DNA of 64,000 nucleotides. It comes from Stieleria varia (GTDB taxonomy: Bacteria > Planctomycetota > Planctomycetia > Pirellulales > Pirellulaceae). Each line of letters starts with the position of its first letter. The stretch's first letter is position 1. The notes under the pieces are model-generated. The model had not been told where the DNA came from and did not search any database. It saw nothing but the letters and a program-made list of their open reading frames with translations. The position numbers and the translations under genes are program-made. The stretch covers positions 5,890,001 to 5,954,000 of the forward strand of contig NZ_CP151726.1 of the NCBI RefSeq assembly GCF_038443385.1, read 5' to 3'. Below are positions 1-7,772 of the stretch, in pieces.

Positions 1-1220
1 CTTAATCGTTGGTCCAGGACCGCCATGTTGACGGGAACGGATACGGTTCCATGCAGTGGTGTTAGCTGACCTTCAAGCAGTCGAATGACGGTGGTCTTGC
101 CGGACCCGTTGGGCCCCACAAGGGCGACTCGCTCGGGACCGATCAGTGAAAAAGAGAGGTTATGAATGATGGGCCTGTCAGAATCATAGCCAGCGGTAAC
201 GGCATCGAACGTTGCGACGATGCGACTGTTTGGGAGCCCGGTTGATTGGACTGTAATCGAAAGTTCATCCAGGATTTCAAGCCGTGCACGAGCTTGCTCG
301 ACGGTTTCTATCGCTTGAGCCCTTTGTCGCATGGTACGTCTTATGCGGTCGCCCTTGCTCGATTCGGCGCTGTTTTTTCTTGCACCCGACAGTATGCGTG
401 GGATGTCACCTCGGGATTGAGTTCTGGCACCGGCGGCATCTCGACGCTGCTTTCGTTCTATCGTCGTTTGGGCATCTCGCTTGACCTTGACCGCGTATCT
501 TTCCGCGTGCGCCAGATGATGTTGCGCGGCTTCCAGCTCGATCGCTTTTTGCTGGCGATAGTGACTCCAATTGCCTCCGTAGCGAGTAACGCCAATTGAC
601 GTCAGTTCGACAATCGCGTCCATCTGTTCCAACAGCTCTCGATCGTGGCTGGCAACAATCGCACCAGCTTTCCAGTTGGAGAGCAGATTGATCACCGCCT
701 CGCGTCCGGCGCGATCCAGATTGTTCGTCGGCTCATCGAGCAGCAGGAAATCAGGAGCTTGGTACAGCACGACCGCGATGCATGCCCGGGTCCACTGACC
801 TCCGGAGAGCTCGCAAAGTCGTGTGTCGGGGCGGACCTTCAGGCCAACTCGCCCCAGCGCCGCCGCTATCCGTTCTTCAAGCGTCCAGTCGGCATCCGCG
901 AGCTCGTCAATATTTGCTTGACCCGCTTCGGCTCGACGCAAGATTTCAATCGCTTTGCTGGCGCCGAAAAGATCGGCGACGGTTTCGTCTGGTTCAACTT
1001 GCACTTTCTGTTGCAGCACGCCCAACATACCAGTGACGGCAACGCCACCCGTTGCAGGCGGCAGCTCACCACTGATGAGTTTTATCAGCGTCGACTTGCC
1101 GACGCCATTTCTTCCGACCAGTCCCATTCGCTCACGACTCACACTCAGATCAAGGTTGCGAAACAGATTGTGACCGTCCGGTGTGGACCAACTGATCCCG
1201 GTCAATGTGATTTGCGACAT
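1..1220 (-). CDS. ABC-F family ATPase, C-terminus cut off by window edge
   Basis: The minus-strand frame starts at ATG 1220 and stays open to the left edge, giving at least 406 residues. Two ATP-binding cassettes are visible. The first has Walker A GRNGVGKST near residues 36-44, signature LSGGQ near residue 140, and Walker B LLLDEPTNNLD. A linker rich in Lys, Arg and Gln follows. The second Walker A, VGPNGSGKTT, lies close to the left edge. No membrane segment is present. Tandem cassettes with a charged linker and no transmembrane domain are the ABC-F layout, soluble ATPases that act on the ribosome; some protect it from antibiotics and others tune translation. Which subtype this is cannot be told. 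It is divergent from the TetR regulator, about 100 bp away, which could control it. Confidence 0.9.
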   Translation of the reverse strand, partial: MSQITLTGISWSTPDGHNLFRNLDLSVSRERMGLVGRNGVGKSTLIKLISGELPPATGGVAVTGMLGVLQQKVQVEPDETVADLFGASKAIEILRRAEAGQANIDELADADWTLEERIAAALGRVGLKVRPDTRLCELSGGQWTRACIAVVLYQAPDFLLLDEPTNNLDRAGREAVINLLSNWKAGAIVASHDRELLEQMDAIVELTSIGVTRYGGNWSHYRQQKAIELEAAQHHLAHAERYAVKVKRDAQTTIERKQRRDAAGARTQSRGDIPRILSGARKNSAESSKGDRIRRTMRQRAQAIETVEQARARLEILDELSITVQSTGLPNSRIVATFDAVTAGYDSDRPIIHNLSFSLIGPERVALVGPNGSGKTTVIRLLEGQLTPLHGTVSVPVNMAVLDQRL

Positions 1221-1321
1221 CGCTTCTACTCTTGAACAACTGTTAATAGCACGCTACAGTGCTTTTACAGCATCTCCGTCAATAATGCAACGGGACCGTG
1301 CTATTTTTCAGCAACAAGAAA

Positions 1322-1966
1322 ATGAAACAGTATGCCATGACAAAACGAAAGGCACTTGGCCGACCGACGAAGGACGAAGCGGCGGCGATTGATGTTCGCG
1401 TCCTCGATGCGGCTCGCGCACTTTTTAGCCAAAAAGGGATTGCGAACAGCTCGATCGACGAGCTTGCCGGGACACTCGGTGTTTCTAAGCACACGATCTA
1501 CCGTCGCTATGCCAGCAAGGCAAAATTGCTCGACGCGGTGGTCGAGCGAGATATCAATGCGTTTCGTGACGAGTTGAAATCGGCAGGTGCGAAAGCAACC
1601 GACGAACTTGAGGCGCTCCACCAAATGGCACTTCGGTACTTCAAGTTCGGTTCATCTCGCGATTACTCCGCGTTCTATCTTTTGGTCAGCGCCGAGGCTG
1701 TCATTTCAGCTGACCTACGCGAACGCTTAGCTGAATGGACGAAGTTTGCACTGCAACCGGTGCTGGAAGCGATTTCGTCGGCGCAGTCCGCTGGATATTT
1801 GTGCTCTGGCAGCACTGCATCGATCGGCGAAATACTCGTTGACCTATTGGAAGGTGCGAACAATCGAGTCCGTTTGCGAGATGCGACATTGAACAGCAGC
1901 CGAGCGGCGCGGAAACTGTTTGACGATCGTTGGCAAGTTTTCGTGAAGGCAATGGCGAGTGAATGA
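1322..1966 (+). CDS. TetR/AcrR family transcriptional regulator
   Basis: A 214-residue protein with an N-terminal TetR-type helix-turn-helix: VLDAARALFSQKG, then SSIDELAGTLGVSKHTIYRR at about residues 40-60, ending in the usual Y-x-x-F/Y-x-S-K pattern (YRRYASKAKLL). The remaining ~150 residues are the variable all-helical ligand-binding domain. Possible starts are GTG 1298, ATG 1322 and ATG 1337; no clear ribosome binding site decides between them, and 1322 is a compromise. It lies between a divergent ABC-F gene and a codirectional SDR gene that begins 12 bp downstream. By family precedent it represses one or both neighbours and releases DNA on binding a small molecule; the ligand is unknown. 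Confidence 0.88.
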   Translation: MKQYAMTKRKALGRPTKDEAAAIDVRVLDAARALFSQKGIANSSIDELAGTLGVSKHTIYRRYASKAKLLDAVVERDINAFRDELKSAGAKATDELEALHQMALRYFKFGSSRDYSAFYLLVSAEAVISADLRERLAEWTKFALQPVLEAISSAQSAGYLCSGSTASIGEILVDLLEGANNRVRLRDATLNSSRAARKLFDDRWQVFVKAMASE

Positions 1967-1978
1967 GGTTCGATGGTT

Positions 1979-2812
1979 ATGTCGCAACGATGGCTGATTA
2001 CGGGTAGTTCCAGAGGCATTGGGCGAGCACTTGCTGAGGGCGTGCTCAGCGCGGGGCATCGTCTCGTCGCCACGGCGCGTAAGGCTTCGCAACTTGCTGA
2101 TCTCTTAAAGCAGTTCGGTGAACAAGTACGAACGGTAGATCTGGATGTGACCGCCCCGGTGGCCGCCGAGCAAGCATTGCGAGTCGCCGTCGATGAATTT
2201 GGCGGTCTCGATGTACTGGTGAACTGTGCCGGGTACGGTAACGTGAATTCGATTGAAGACACCGATCTTGGCGAGTTTCGTCGGCAGATTGAGACGAACC
2301 TGTTTGGATCCATCATCGTCACGAAGGCGGCCATTCCCATCATGCGTCAGCAGGGTTCGGGCCATATCATTCAGTTTTCCTCCGTGGGGGGACGCATCGG
2401 TGCTCCCGGACGGGCACCCTATTCCGCAGCGAAATGGGGCGTGGAAGGATTCTCCGAAGTGCTCGCGAGCGAGATGTCGCTCGTCGGAGTCAAAGTCACC
2501 ATCATCGAACCCGGTGGGTTTCGGACAGACTTCGCAGGCTCCTCAACTTCATTGACTGCAGGTCGGCCCGAGTACGACGCCGTCGTAGGTGCTGCTGCGC
2601 GGATGCAGCGCGCGTACGACGGTCGGCAGCCTGGCGATCCGGTTCGTGCGGCACAGGTGATATTGAAAGTCGCCGCAATGGATCAGGCACCGCTGCGTTT
2701 ACCGCTGGGCAACGACGCCGTGAACGCACTGGAGCAAGCCGATCTCGCAAGATTGGAAGAGCTTCGGCGCTGGCGTGAACTGAGCATTTCGACGGACTAT
2801 CCGGAAGAATGA
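1979..2812 (+). CDS. Short-chain dehydrogenase/reductase (SDR)
   Basis: A classical SDR of 277 residues. Visible motifs are the dinucleotide-binding TGSSRGIG near the N-terminus, NCAGYG in the middle, the catalytic Ser in FSSVGG, and YSAAK with Tyr and Lys four residues apart. The extended C-terminal part after PGGFRTDF resembles the oxidoreductase/retinol-dehydrogenase-like SDR group. Arg following the glycine motif (TARKASQL) after the second strand suggests NADP(H) preference. ATG 1979 is chosen over ATG 1973 because GAGGT at 1965-1969 is then about 9 nt upstream. It forms an operon with the TetR gene (12 bp gap), so it is likely a detoxification or modification enzyme under that repressor. 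The substrate cannot be read from sequence. Confidence 0.9.
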   Translation: MSQRWLITGSSRGIGRALAEGVLSAGHRLVATARKASQLADLLKQFGEQVRTVDLDVTAPVAAEQALRVAVDEFGGLDVLVNCAGYGNVNSIEDTDLGEFRRQIETNLFGSIIVTKAAIPIMRQQGSGHIIQFSSVGGRIGAPGRAPYSAAKWGVEGFSEVLASEMSLVGVKVTIIEPGGFRTDFAGSSTSLTAGRPEYDAVVGAAARMQRAYDGRQPGDPVRAAQVILKVAAMDQAPLRLPLGNDAVNALEQADLARLEELRRWRELSISTDYPEE

Positions 2813-3096
2813 CTCCGTTGGACGCTCAGAACAATGACAGCGACTTGAAACGCTTTAACGTTGAGGAACGCAATCCCTAAAAAACCCCCTTCCCTTTTTC
2901 GCAATCCTCATCAAATCCGCGAAAGTAGCCCCCCCCGAGGAGTCGGTCGGACGTTTGTGGCCAATGGGATTCCGCTCCACCTGCTGAGAATTCATTTGCT
3001 GTCACGATTCGATCATGACGGCGGGCTCCGTTTCTTGGTACATCTCTTGGATCACGAATCGGCATCCCTCCGTTGATTGCAAGCATCTGATCCGCC

Positions 3097-4119
3097 ATGA
3101 AACTGTTTTTCAAACGATTGGCCGCCAAAAACTCAGTCGCCCAGTCCTCAGTCGCCCAGTCCTCAGTCGGCCAGTCCTCAGTCGGCCAGTCCTCAGTCGC
3201 CCCAACTGCTGCCGGTGATCGCATTCGCAGTCCGGCAATCGGATCAGGCACGCTGCGCGATGACGAGGCTTTGGCGTTGTCGCTGGACAATGTCAGCAAG
3301 AAGGCGTTTCTCACGGTGATCCGCAGCCGCGCTGACATCGGTGTGCATGCATTGCTTTCGCAACGAACAGTGATCGGACGCAACGAAAACTGCACCTTTG
3401 CGTTGCACGACTTGAAAGTCTCTGGATCACACGCCTTGATCACTCGCACCAGCGATGGCGATTTCATTCTCGAAGATCTGAAGTCGACCAACGGCACACG
3501 TGTGGGATCGCAGTTGGTCGTCGGGCAAACCGTGTTGCGAGACGGAGACAAGATATTCTTGGGAGAGACCGTGATTCGTTTTTCACTGGCCGACGAACTG
3601 GACATTCATTTTCACAACGAAGTGGCAACGTTGGTCGGGACGGATCCGTTGACGGGCCTACCATCAAAGCGGCGTTTTGACGAGTCGCTCGAGTTTGCGA
3701 TTCAGAACGCGATCAGCGGGCGTACTTCGCTCGCCGTCTTGATGATGGACATGGACGGTGTCAAACAGATCAATGATGCGCACGGTCATGCATTTGGAGC
3801 TTTTGCGATCAAGGAAACGGGTCGGTTGATCGCCCGGGTGCTCGACTCCAACGGGCAAGCCTGTCGGTTCGGCGGCGACGAGTTCACCGCTTTCCTGGCC
3901 GGGTACACTTTGCCATCCGCCTGTGCCGTCGCCGAACGAATCAGGATGGCGGTCGAATCGGCTGGTTTGGAAAAAGACGGCATCCCGCTGCATCCCACCA
4001 TCAGCATCGGCGTAGCGTGTCTTTCTGATGCCAGCACATCATCACTCGCTCTGGTCACCCGTGCGGACGAAGCTCTGTACCGAGCCAAAGCTCTAGGAAA
4101 AAATCGGGTCGTTTCATGA
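3097..4119 (+). CDS. FHA-GGDEF diguanylate cyclase
   Basis: A 340-residue protein without membrane segments. The N-terminal ~35 residues carry a Ser/Val/Gln-rich pentapeptide repeat. A forkhead-associated domain spans about residues 75-165, with IGRNENC, SGSHALI and STNGT, the expected phosphothreonine-binding positions. A GGDEF domain follows from DPLTGLPSKRRF, with MMDMDGVKQINDAHGH and an intact RFGGDEF active site. The canonical inhibitory RxxD site five residues before GGDEF is absent; an R-V-L-D lies three residues too far upstream, so product feedback may be lost. The probable role is c-di-GMP synthesis controlled by binding a phosphorylated partner, perhaps a Ser/Thr kinase substrate. 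It stands alone with intergenic sequence on both sides. Confidence 0.93.
   Translation: MKLFFKRLAAKNSVAQSSVAQSSVGQSSVGQSSVAPTAAGDRIRSPAIGSGTLRDDEALALSLDNVSKKAFLTVIRSRADIGVHALLSQRTVIGRNENCTFALHDLKVSGSHALITRTSDGDFILEDLKSTNGTRVGSQLVVGQTVLRDGDKIFLGETVIRFSLADELDIHFHNEVATLVGTDPLTGLPSKRRFDESLEFAIQNAISGRTSLAVLMMDMDGVKQINDAHGHAFGAFAIKETGRLIARVLDSNGQACRFGGDEFTAFLAGYTLPSACAVAERIRMAVESAGLEKDGIPLHPTISIGVACLSDASTSSLALVTRADEALYRAKALGKNRVVS
3133..3203 (+). repeat. In-frame 15-bp tandem repeat in the FHA-GGDEF gene
   Basis: Four full copies of tcagtcg(c/g)ccagtcc lie at 3133-3192, followed by a partial fifth. The period is five codons, so copy-number change would keep the frame and only lengthen or shorten a Ser-Val-Ala/Gly-Gln-Ser linker ahead of the FHA domain. 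Units 1-2 share one variant and units 3-4 another, as expected from recent slippage. Confidence 0.9.
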
Positions 4120-4500
4120 ACGTCGGACTGCCCTTCAACCTGTCGCTCTCAATGAATCGATGGAGCGCGAGTTGCAAGGCAGTTACTCTCGACATATCCG
4201 CCATTATCCTTCGGCGGAAACGCAAAAGCAGTTAGGAAGCGACGATCCATTTGCTAGTGCGCCTGGTAATGGATTTGCCAGAAATCCTTTTGGGCAGGAT
4301 TTCAGGCGGAATCCAATACGCTATCGAGTGATGAGGCGTTCCTGAGTAGCCGAAACTCTCTGCTGCCACCAAGCGTCGGGCTTCACCGCGACACAGGTTT
4401 CAAATCAAACGAAATATGACCGACATGGCAAAATTCAGTCTCGTCGGATTGTACAATCATAGCGATTCTACACTCCTTGACTTGACCTCCAAGATTGATC
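4120..4500. other. Intergenic, 381 bp, no gene seen
   Basis: Short open frames here (for example 4160-4345) show no recognisable motif and no ribosome binding site. No strong hairpin or repeat was seen. It probably holds the promoter for the SLOG gene that starts at 4501, but no convincing -35/-10 pair could be picked. Confidence 0.5.
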
Positions 4501-7500
4501 ATGGCTGAACCAAATGGGGCACGAGAGCAAACTCAACCTGCTGAACAAACCATCAGTCCCTCGGAAACGTCCCTGAGCCAGGGGGCGACACACGGGGGCA
4601 AACCCGGCTCCAACTACCACGTGCGCGACCGGCCCGCGTTCATCGTTGGCGTCACCGGAAACATGGATTGCACCGAACGGGAACAGATCAAGGATCAGGT
4701 GAGATGGCTATTTCGCTTTCTGAGGCGAGGAACCACGGCTCACCCGTATGATGAAGTCGTCAAAGAACTCTTGTCCGGCCTGATCCCTTTGAGTTGTCCT
4801 CATCAAGACACCGAGCGTCAGCAGGCTCCTCACCATCAACACGATCACGAACCAATGGCGGATCCGAGTTCTGTCTATCGTGAGTTCTTTGACGAATGGC
4901 CGGGACTGGATGACATTCCCATCATCGTGCTCAGCTCTCTGGCACCAGGTGCTGATCAATTGGTCGCTCAAGTCGCCTTGGAACCGGAATTTCGTGACAA
5001 CGGATTTACCCTCCGTTGTCCGCTCCCCTTTCCCGTAAATGTCTATCGCACCGCGTCCACCTTCGTCAGAAGCGATCCAACGAATCCCACACCTGAGCAA
5101 AGGGCTGCTGACAAAAAGCGGCAGCAGGACTTGAGGGACATCATTCCAAGCGACAACGACGAACGATGTTTTACCGTTGCCTTGAAATCCGACATGTCGC
5201 TTTCCACGAGTGAACTAGCCGCTAAACACACTCGCGACTCAGCCAATGCCCAACAACGACGCCTGCGGTATCAAGCTGCCGGCGAGTACATCGCCGCGTA
5301 CAGTCATCTCATGATCGCGATTTGGGATCACCAATATGACTCCGACACGACGGCGGGCACCGCAGCGATCGTCAACGCTCGCCGCACCGGCCTGACACCC
5401 GACTTGCTGCCTTCGACATCTGCGTTGCCGCTACCGCCCGATGATCCGACATTCCACATTTTCTCTAAACGTGAAAAACGCAAGGAATGCAAGGTCGCAT
5501 GCGCTCCGGATTGGTCAACCCGCTGGCTGTTCCCCAAGACTTGCCCCGAGCATTTCGGCGATCCGAATTCGTCCACCGGAAAGGCGTTGGCGGACAATAA
5601 CGCCGACTGGCAGCAGCAAGGACTGTGCATCCTGACTCGATCTACGCAATTGTTGAGAGCTTTCTGTCGTCGCAAGAACGTTGACGCCATACGAGCAGAG
5701 GAGCACCTGAATGATTTTCTCACGCACGATGGCAAGTGCTATGTCAACGAGTTGCGGTCCAGTAGCAGCGGTCTGCTGAAAAGGATCCAACGTGTGGCAG
5801 ATCTTCGTCGTCGCGCTACAAATTGCCAGTACGACGAATCAGCGAAATCAAAGGACATTCTCACCGCTCTGTTTTGGTTGACGCTGGCCGCCGCACTGAT
5901 GATCGGTGCGTCTCACCACTGGCATCCTCAAAATGTTCAACACACAGCGACGCACCATCACGATAAAGATAAGAACGAGCCCACGATTCCGCAGGTGCCC
6001 CCAGAACCTGATCCGGACTCCGGAGCCGAGACGGAAATGGAGGTTTCTGCCAGCAATGTCACTGACGTTGAGTCAAATGATAACGAGCTCACAAATGACT
6101 CCGGGGACGACGAATCACAACGCGGCGTAGGTGCAGAACCACCGATCACCGACGTCAAACCGCCACAGGAAACGGCCACAGGGGAGAAACCCGCGGGAAA
6201 CCTCGATGAGAATCCCACCGAGACCGCAGAGGACACTCCCATCGGATGGCAGGCATCACCTTGGCCGCTGATTGCGATGTTGTTTCGGGCTGTGACCGCA
6301 ATATTGGGAATCGCGATCGCCTACTTCGCCCTCCGTTACTTTCATCGCTGTCGACCGCGTCAACACGGAGCCAGTGCGGAGGACCTACGCGCGATTGCCG
6401 AAGGCTCAAGGGTGCAAATGTTATGGCACATTGCCGGGGTCGGGCAGTCGGTTGCGGCCAATTATTTGCAACGACAACGAGGTGAACTGAGCTGGATTCG
6501 CAAAACGATTCGCTCCGTCGGAATGCCCTACGAAGATACTCGATGGCTATTCGATGAGCTGAACAATTCGTTGAAAATCAACCTGCTGAAATGCGTGCGA
6601 TTCAATTGGTTGCGCGGACACGAACGCAATGCCCAATTCAACTATTTCAAGAGAACCACATCCGACTACGTGATGCATCTGCACTTCTGGCACAAGTTTG
6701 GCAGCCTGTTGGTGATTGCTGGATTGATCCTGTGCGTGATCTTTGTGGCAGCGGCGATTGTGGATACGTTTCACCACGATTCGCTTGATTTGCTCGCACA
6801 ATGGTGCTGGAGTCACTACGTGTGTTGGTTGCTGGTGCCGCCGGTGATCGCGATAACGATCCTCGGCTGGCGAGTCTGGAATAAGGAGTGGAAGGACGCG
6901 TTGCCGCAAAACATCGAGCCTTTTTTCGAACGCTGCATCCCCACCAAGGAATCCACGAACTTTGCCCACCATCCAGAAAGTTTCAGTCGACAGATGCTGG
7001 TCAATTTCTGTTGCTTCCTGCCCTCTGCTGTGATCGTCGCCGCCGTTGCATTTTTGCTTTGCGTCTTGTTTTCGCGATGGGAGATGCTGCCCAATACCGA
7101 AGCTTGGTTGATCATCCTGTCCAGCAGTCTGTTGGTCGCGGGAGGCCTCTCCATGGCTTGGCCAGAACGTCGACTTTATCCGGAATCGATCTATCAATAC
7201 GGTGCGATGGCCAACCTTTTCCAACTGGCTGCCAATCGCGTCGACCAGTTGTTCAAGGAGCTGGAGTCCGCGCATGAGATCGACCAGGACGAAGAACTGC
7301 AGCAGCGTCTGGCGAACGAACATGGATCCCAACTACCTACCGAAGAACGTGCGGATTTTAACCACAATGCCTATGTCGCAGAATTGCGAGCAGACGCTCA
7401 GAATCGAATTCAACAGCTCATCGCGGAAATCCAACAACTGTATTTTGAGCTGGGCAAAGAAGCGTTGGATGAGAATGCAGAATGGTTAATCCTGCACCGT

Positions 7501-7533
7501 GCACGACCGCTGGAACCCGTTTTGGCGGCGTGA
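4501..7533 (+). CDS. SLOG-domain protein with SLATT-like multi-pass membrane region
   Basis: A 1010-residue protein. Residues ~45-310 read as a SLOG (SMF/DprA-LOG) Rossmann-like nucleotide-binding domain: GVTGNMD at ~48-56, SLAPGADQLVA at ~146-157, then YEIAAYSHL-like and IWDH segments and GTAAIVNARRTG at ~285-297. A hydrophobic segment (~452-472) is followed by a ~100-residue acidic Pro/Glu/Asp-rich linker and another membrane helix (~588-611). The C-terminal half has about four more hydrophobic helices (~732-757, 774-795, 832-857, 868-886), a coiled coil, and the ending AEWLILHRARPLEP, which resembles SLATT effector domains. SLOG/SLATT proteins are predicted to sense NAD-derived or other nucleotide signals and act on the membrane. 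It lies 239 bp upstream of a STAND/TIR-Nudix pair on the same strand. ATG 4501 is preferred over TTG 4495. The SLOG call is fairly secure; the SLATT call is by resemblance. Confidence 0.75.
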   Translation: MAEPNGAREQTQPAEQTISPSETSLSQGATHGGKPGSNYHVRDRPAFIVGVTGNMDCTEREQIKDQVRWLFRFLRRGTTAHPYDEVVKELLSGLIPLSCPHQDTERQQAPHHQHDHEPMADPSSVYREFFDEWPGLDDIPIIVLSSLAPGADQLVAQVALEPEFRDNGFTLRCPLPFPVNVYRTASTFVRSDPTNPTPEQRAADKKRQQDLRDIIPSDNDERCFTVALKSDMSLSTSELAAKHTRDSANAQQRRLRYQAAGEYIAAYSHLMIAIWDHQYDSDTTAGTAAIVNARRTGLTPDLLPSTSALPLPPDDPTFHIFSKREKRKECKVACAPDWSTRWLFPKTCPEHFGDPNSSTGKALADNNADWQQQGLCILTRSTQLLRAFCRRKNVDAIRAEEHLNDFLTHDGKCYVNELRSSSSGLLKRIQRVADLRRRATNCQYDESAKSKDILTALFWLTLAAALMIGASHHWHPQNVQHTATHHHDKDKNEPTIPQVPPEPDPDSGAETEMEVSASNVTDVESNDNELTNDSGDDESQRGVGAEPPITDVKPPQETATGEKPAGNLDENPTETAEDTPIGWQASPWPLIAMLFRAVTAILGIAIAYFALRYFHRCRPRQHGASAEDLRAIAEGSRVQMLWHIAGVGQSVAANYLQRQRGELSWIRKTIRSVGMPYEDTRWLFDELNNSLKINLLKCVRFNWLRGHERNAQFNYFKRTTSDYVMHLHFWHKFGSLLVIAGLILCVIFVAAAIVDTFHHDSLDLLAQWCWSHYVCWLLVPPVIAITILGWRVWNKEWKDALPQNIEPFFERCIPTKESTNFAHHPESFSRQMLVNFCCFLPSAVIVAAVAFLLCVLFSRWEMLPNTEAWLIILSSSLLVAGGLSMAWPERRLYPESIYQYGAMANLFQLAANRVDQLFKELESAHEIDQDEELQQRLANEHGSQLPTEERADFNHNAYVAELRADAQNRIQQLIAEIQQLYFELGKEALDENAEWLILHRARPLEPVLAA

Positions 7534-7552
7534 GTTGATGTACGCCCACGTC

Positions 7553-7662
7553 GGAGTCTAGCCTTCAGGCGATCGAGCACTGAGATAGATTCAGGGAAAG
7601 GCGGCTTCAGACGATCGAGTACTGAGATGGATTCAGGAGTAGGCGGCTGAAGCCTGGACTCC
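7553..7662. repeat. Palindromic intergenic repeat, family A copy 1
   Basis: Outer arms at 7553-7568 (ggagtctagccttcag) and 7647-7662 are inverted repeats with two mismatches. Inside, a 42-bp unit beginning cttcag is present twice in tandem (from 7563 and from 7605). The same arms recur at 12339-12422. No ORF is carried, so this looks like a REP/MITE-type element between the SLOG gene and the STAND gene. Confidence 0.85.
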
Positions 7663-7772
7663 AACGGGGATTTCGTGATCCCTGTACCTCGTTCCGAACG
7701 CGAACGCTGACTACCAATCGGTTATAGTCTTGCCATTGCGTTTCATATCCACACTGCGGGGAAAGGCTCTCG

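Noticed and set aside
246-1235. Plus-strand open frames at the left end
   Set aside because: They lie opposite a clear ABC-F gene with Walker and signature motifs on the minus strand and have no protein-like features themselves.
2861-3218. Short open frames around the FHA-GGDEF start
   Set aside because: No motif; those crossing the 15-bp repeat only translate it in other frames (for example repeated Thr-Glu-Asp-Trp).
4160-4345. 61-codon plus-strand frame
   Set aside because: No ribosome binding site, no recognisable motif, and odd composition.
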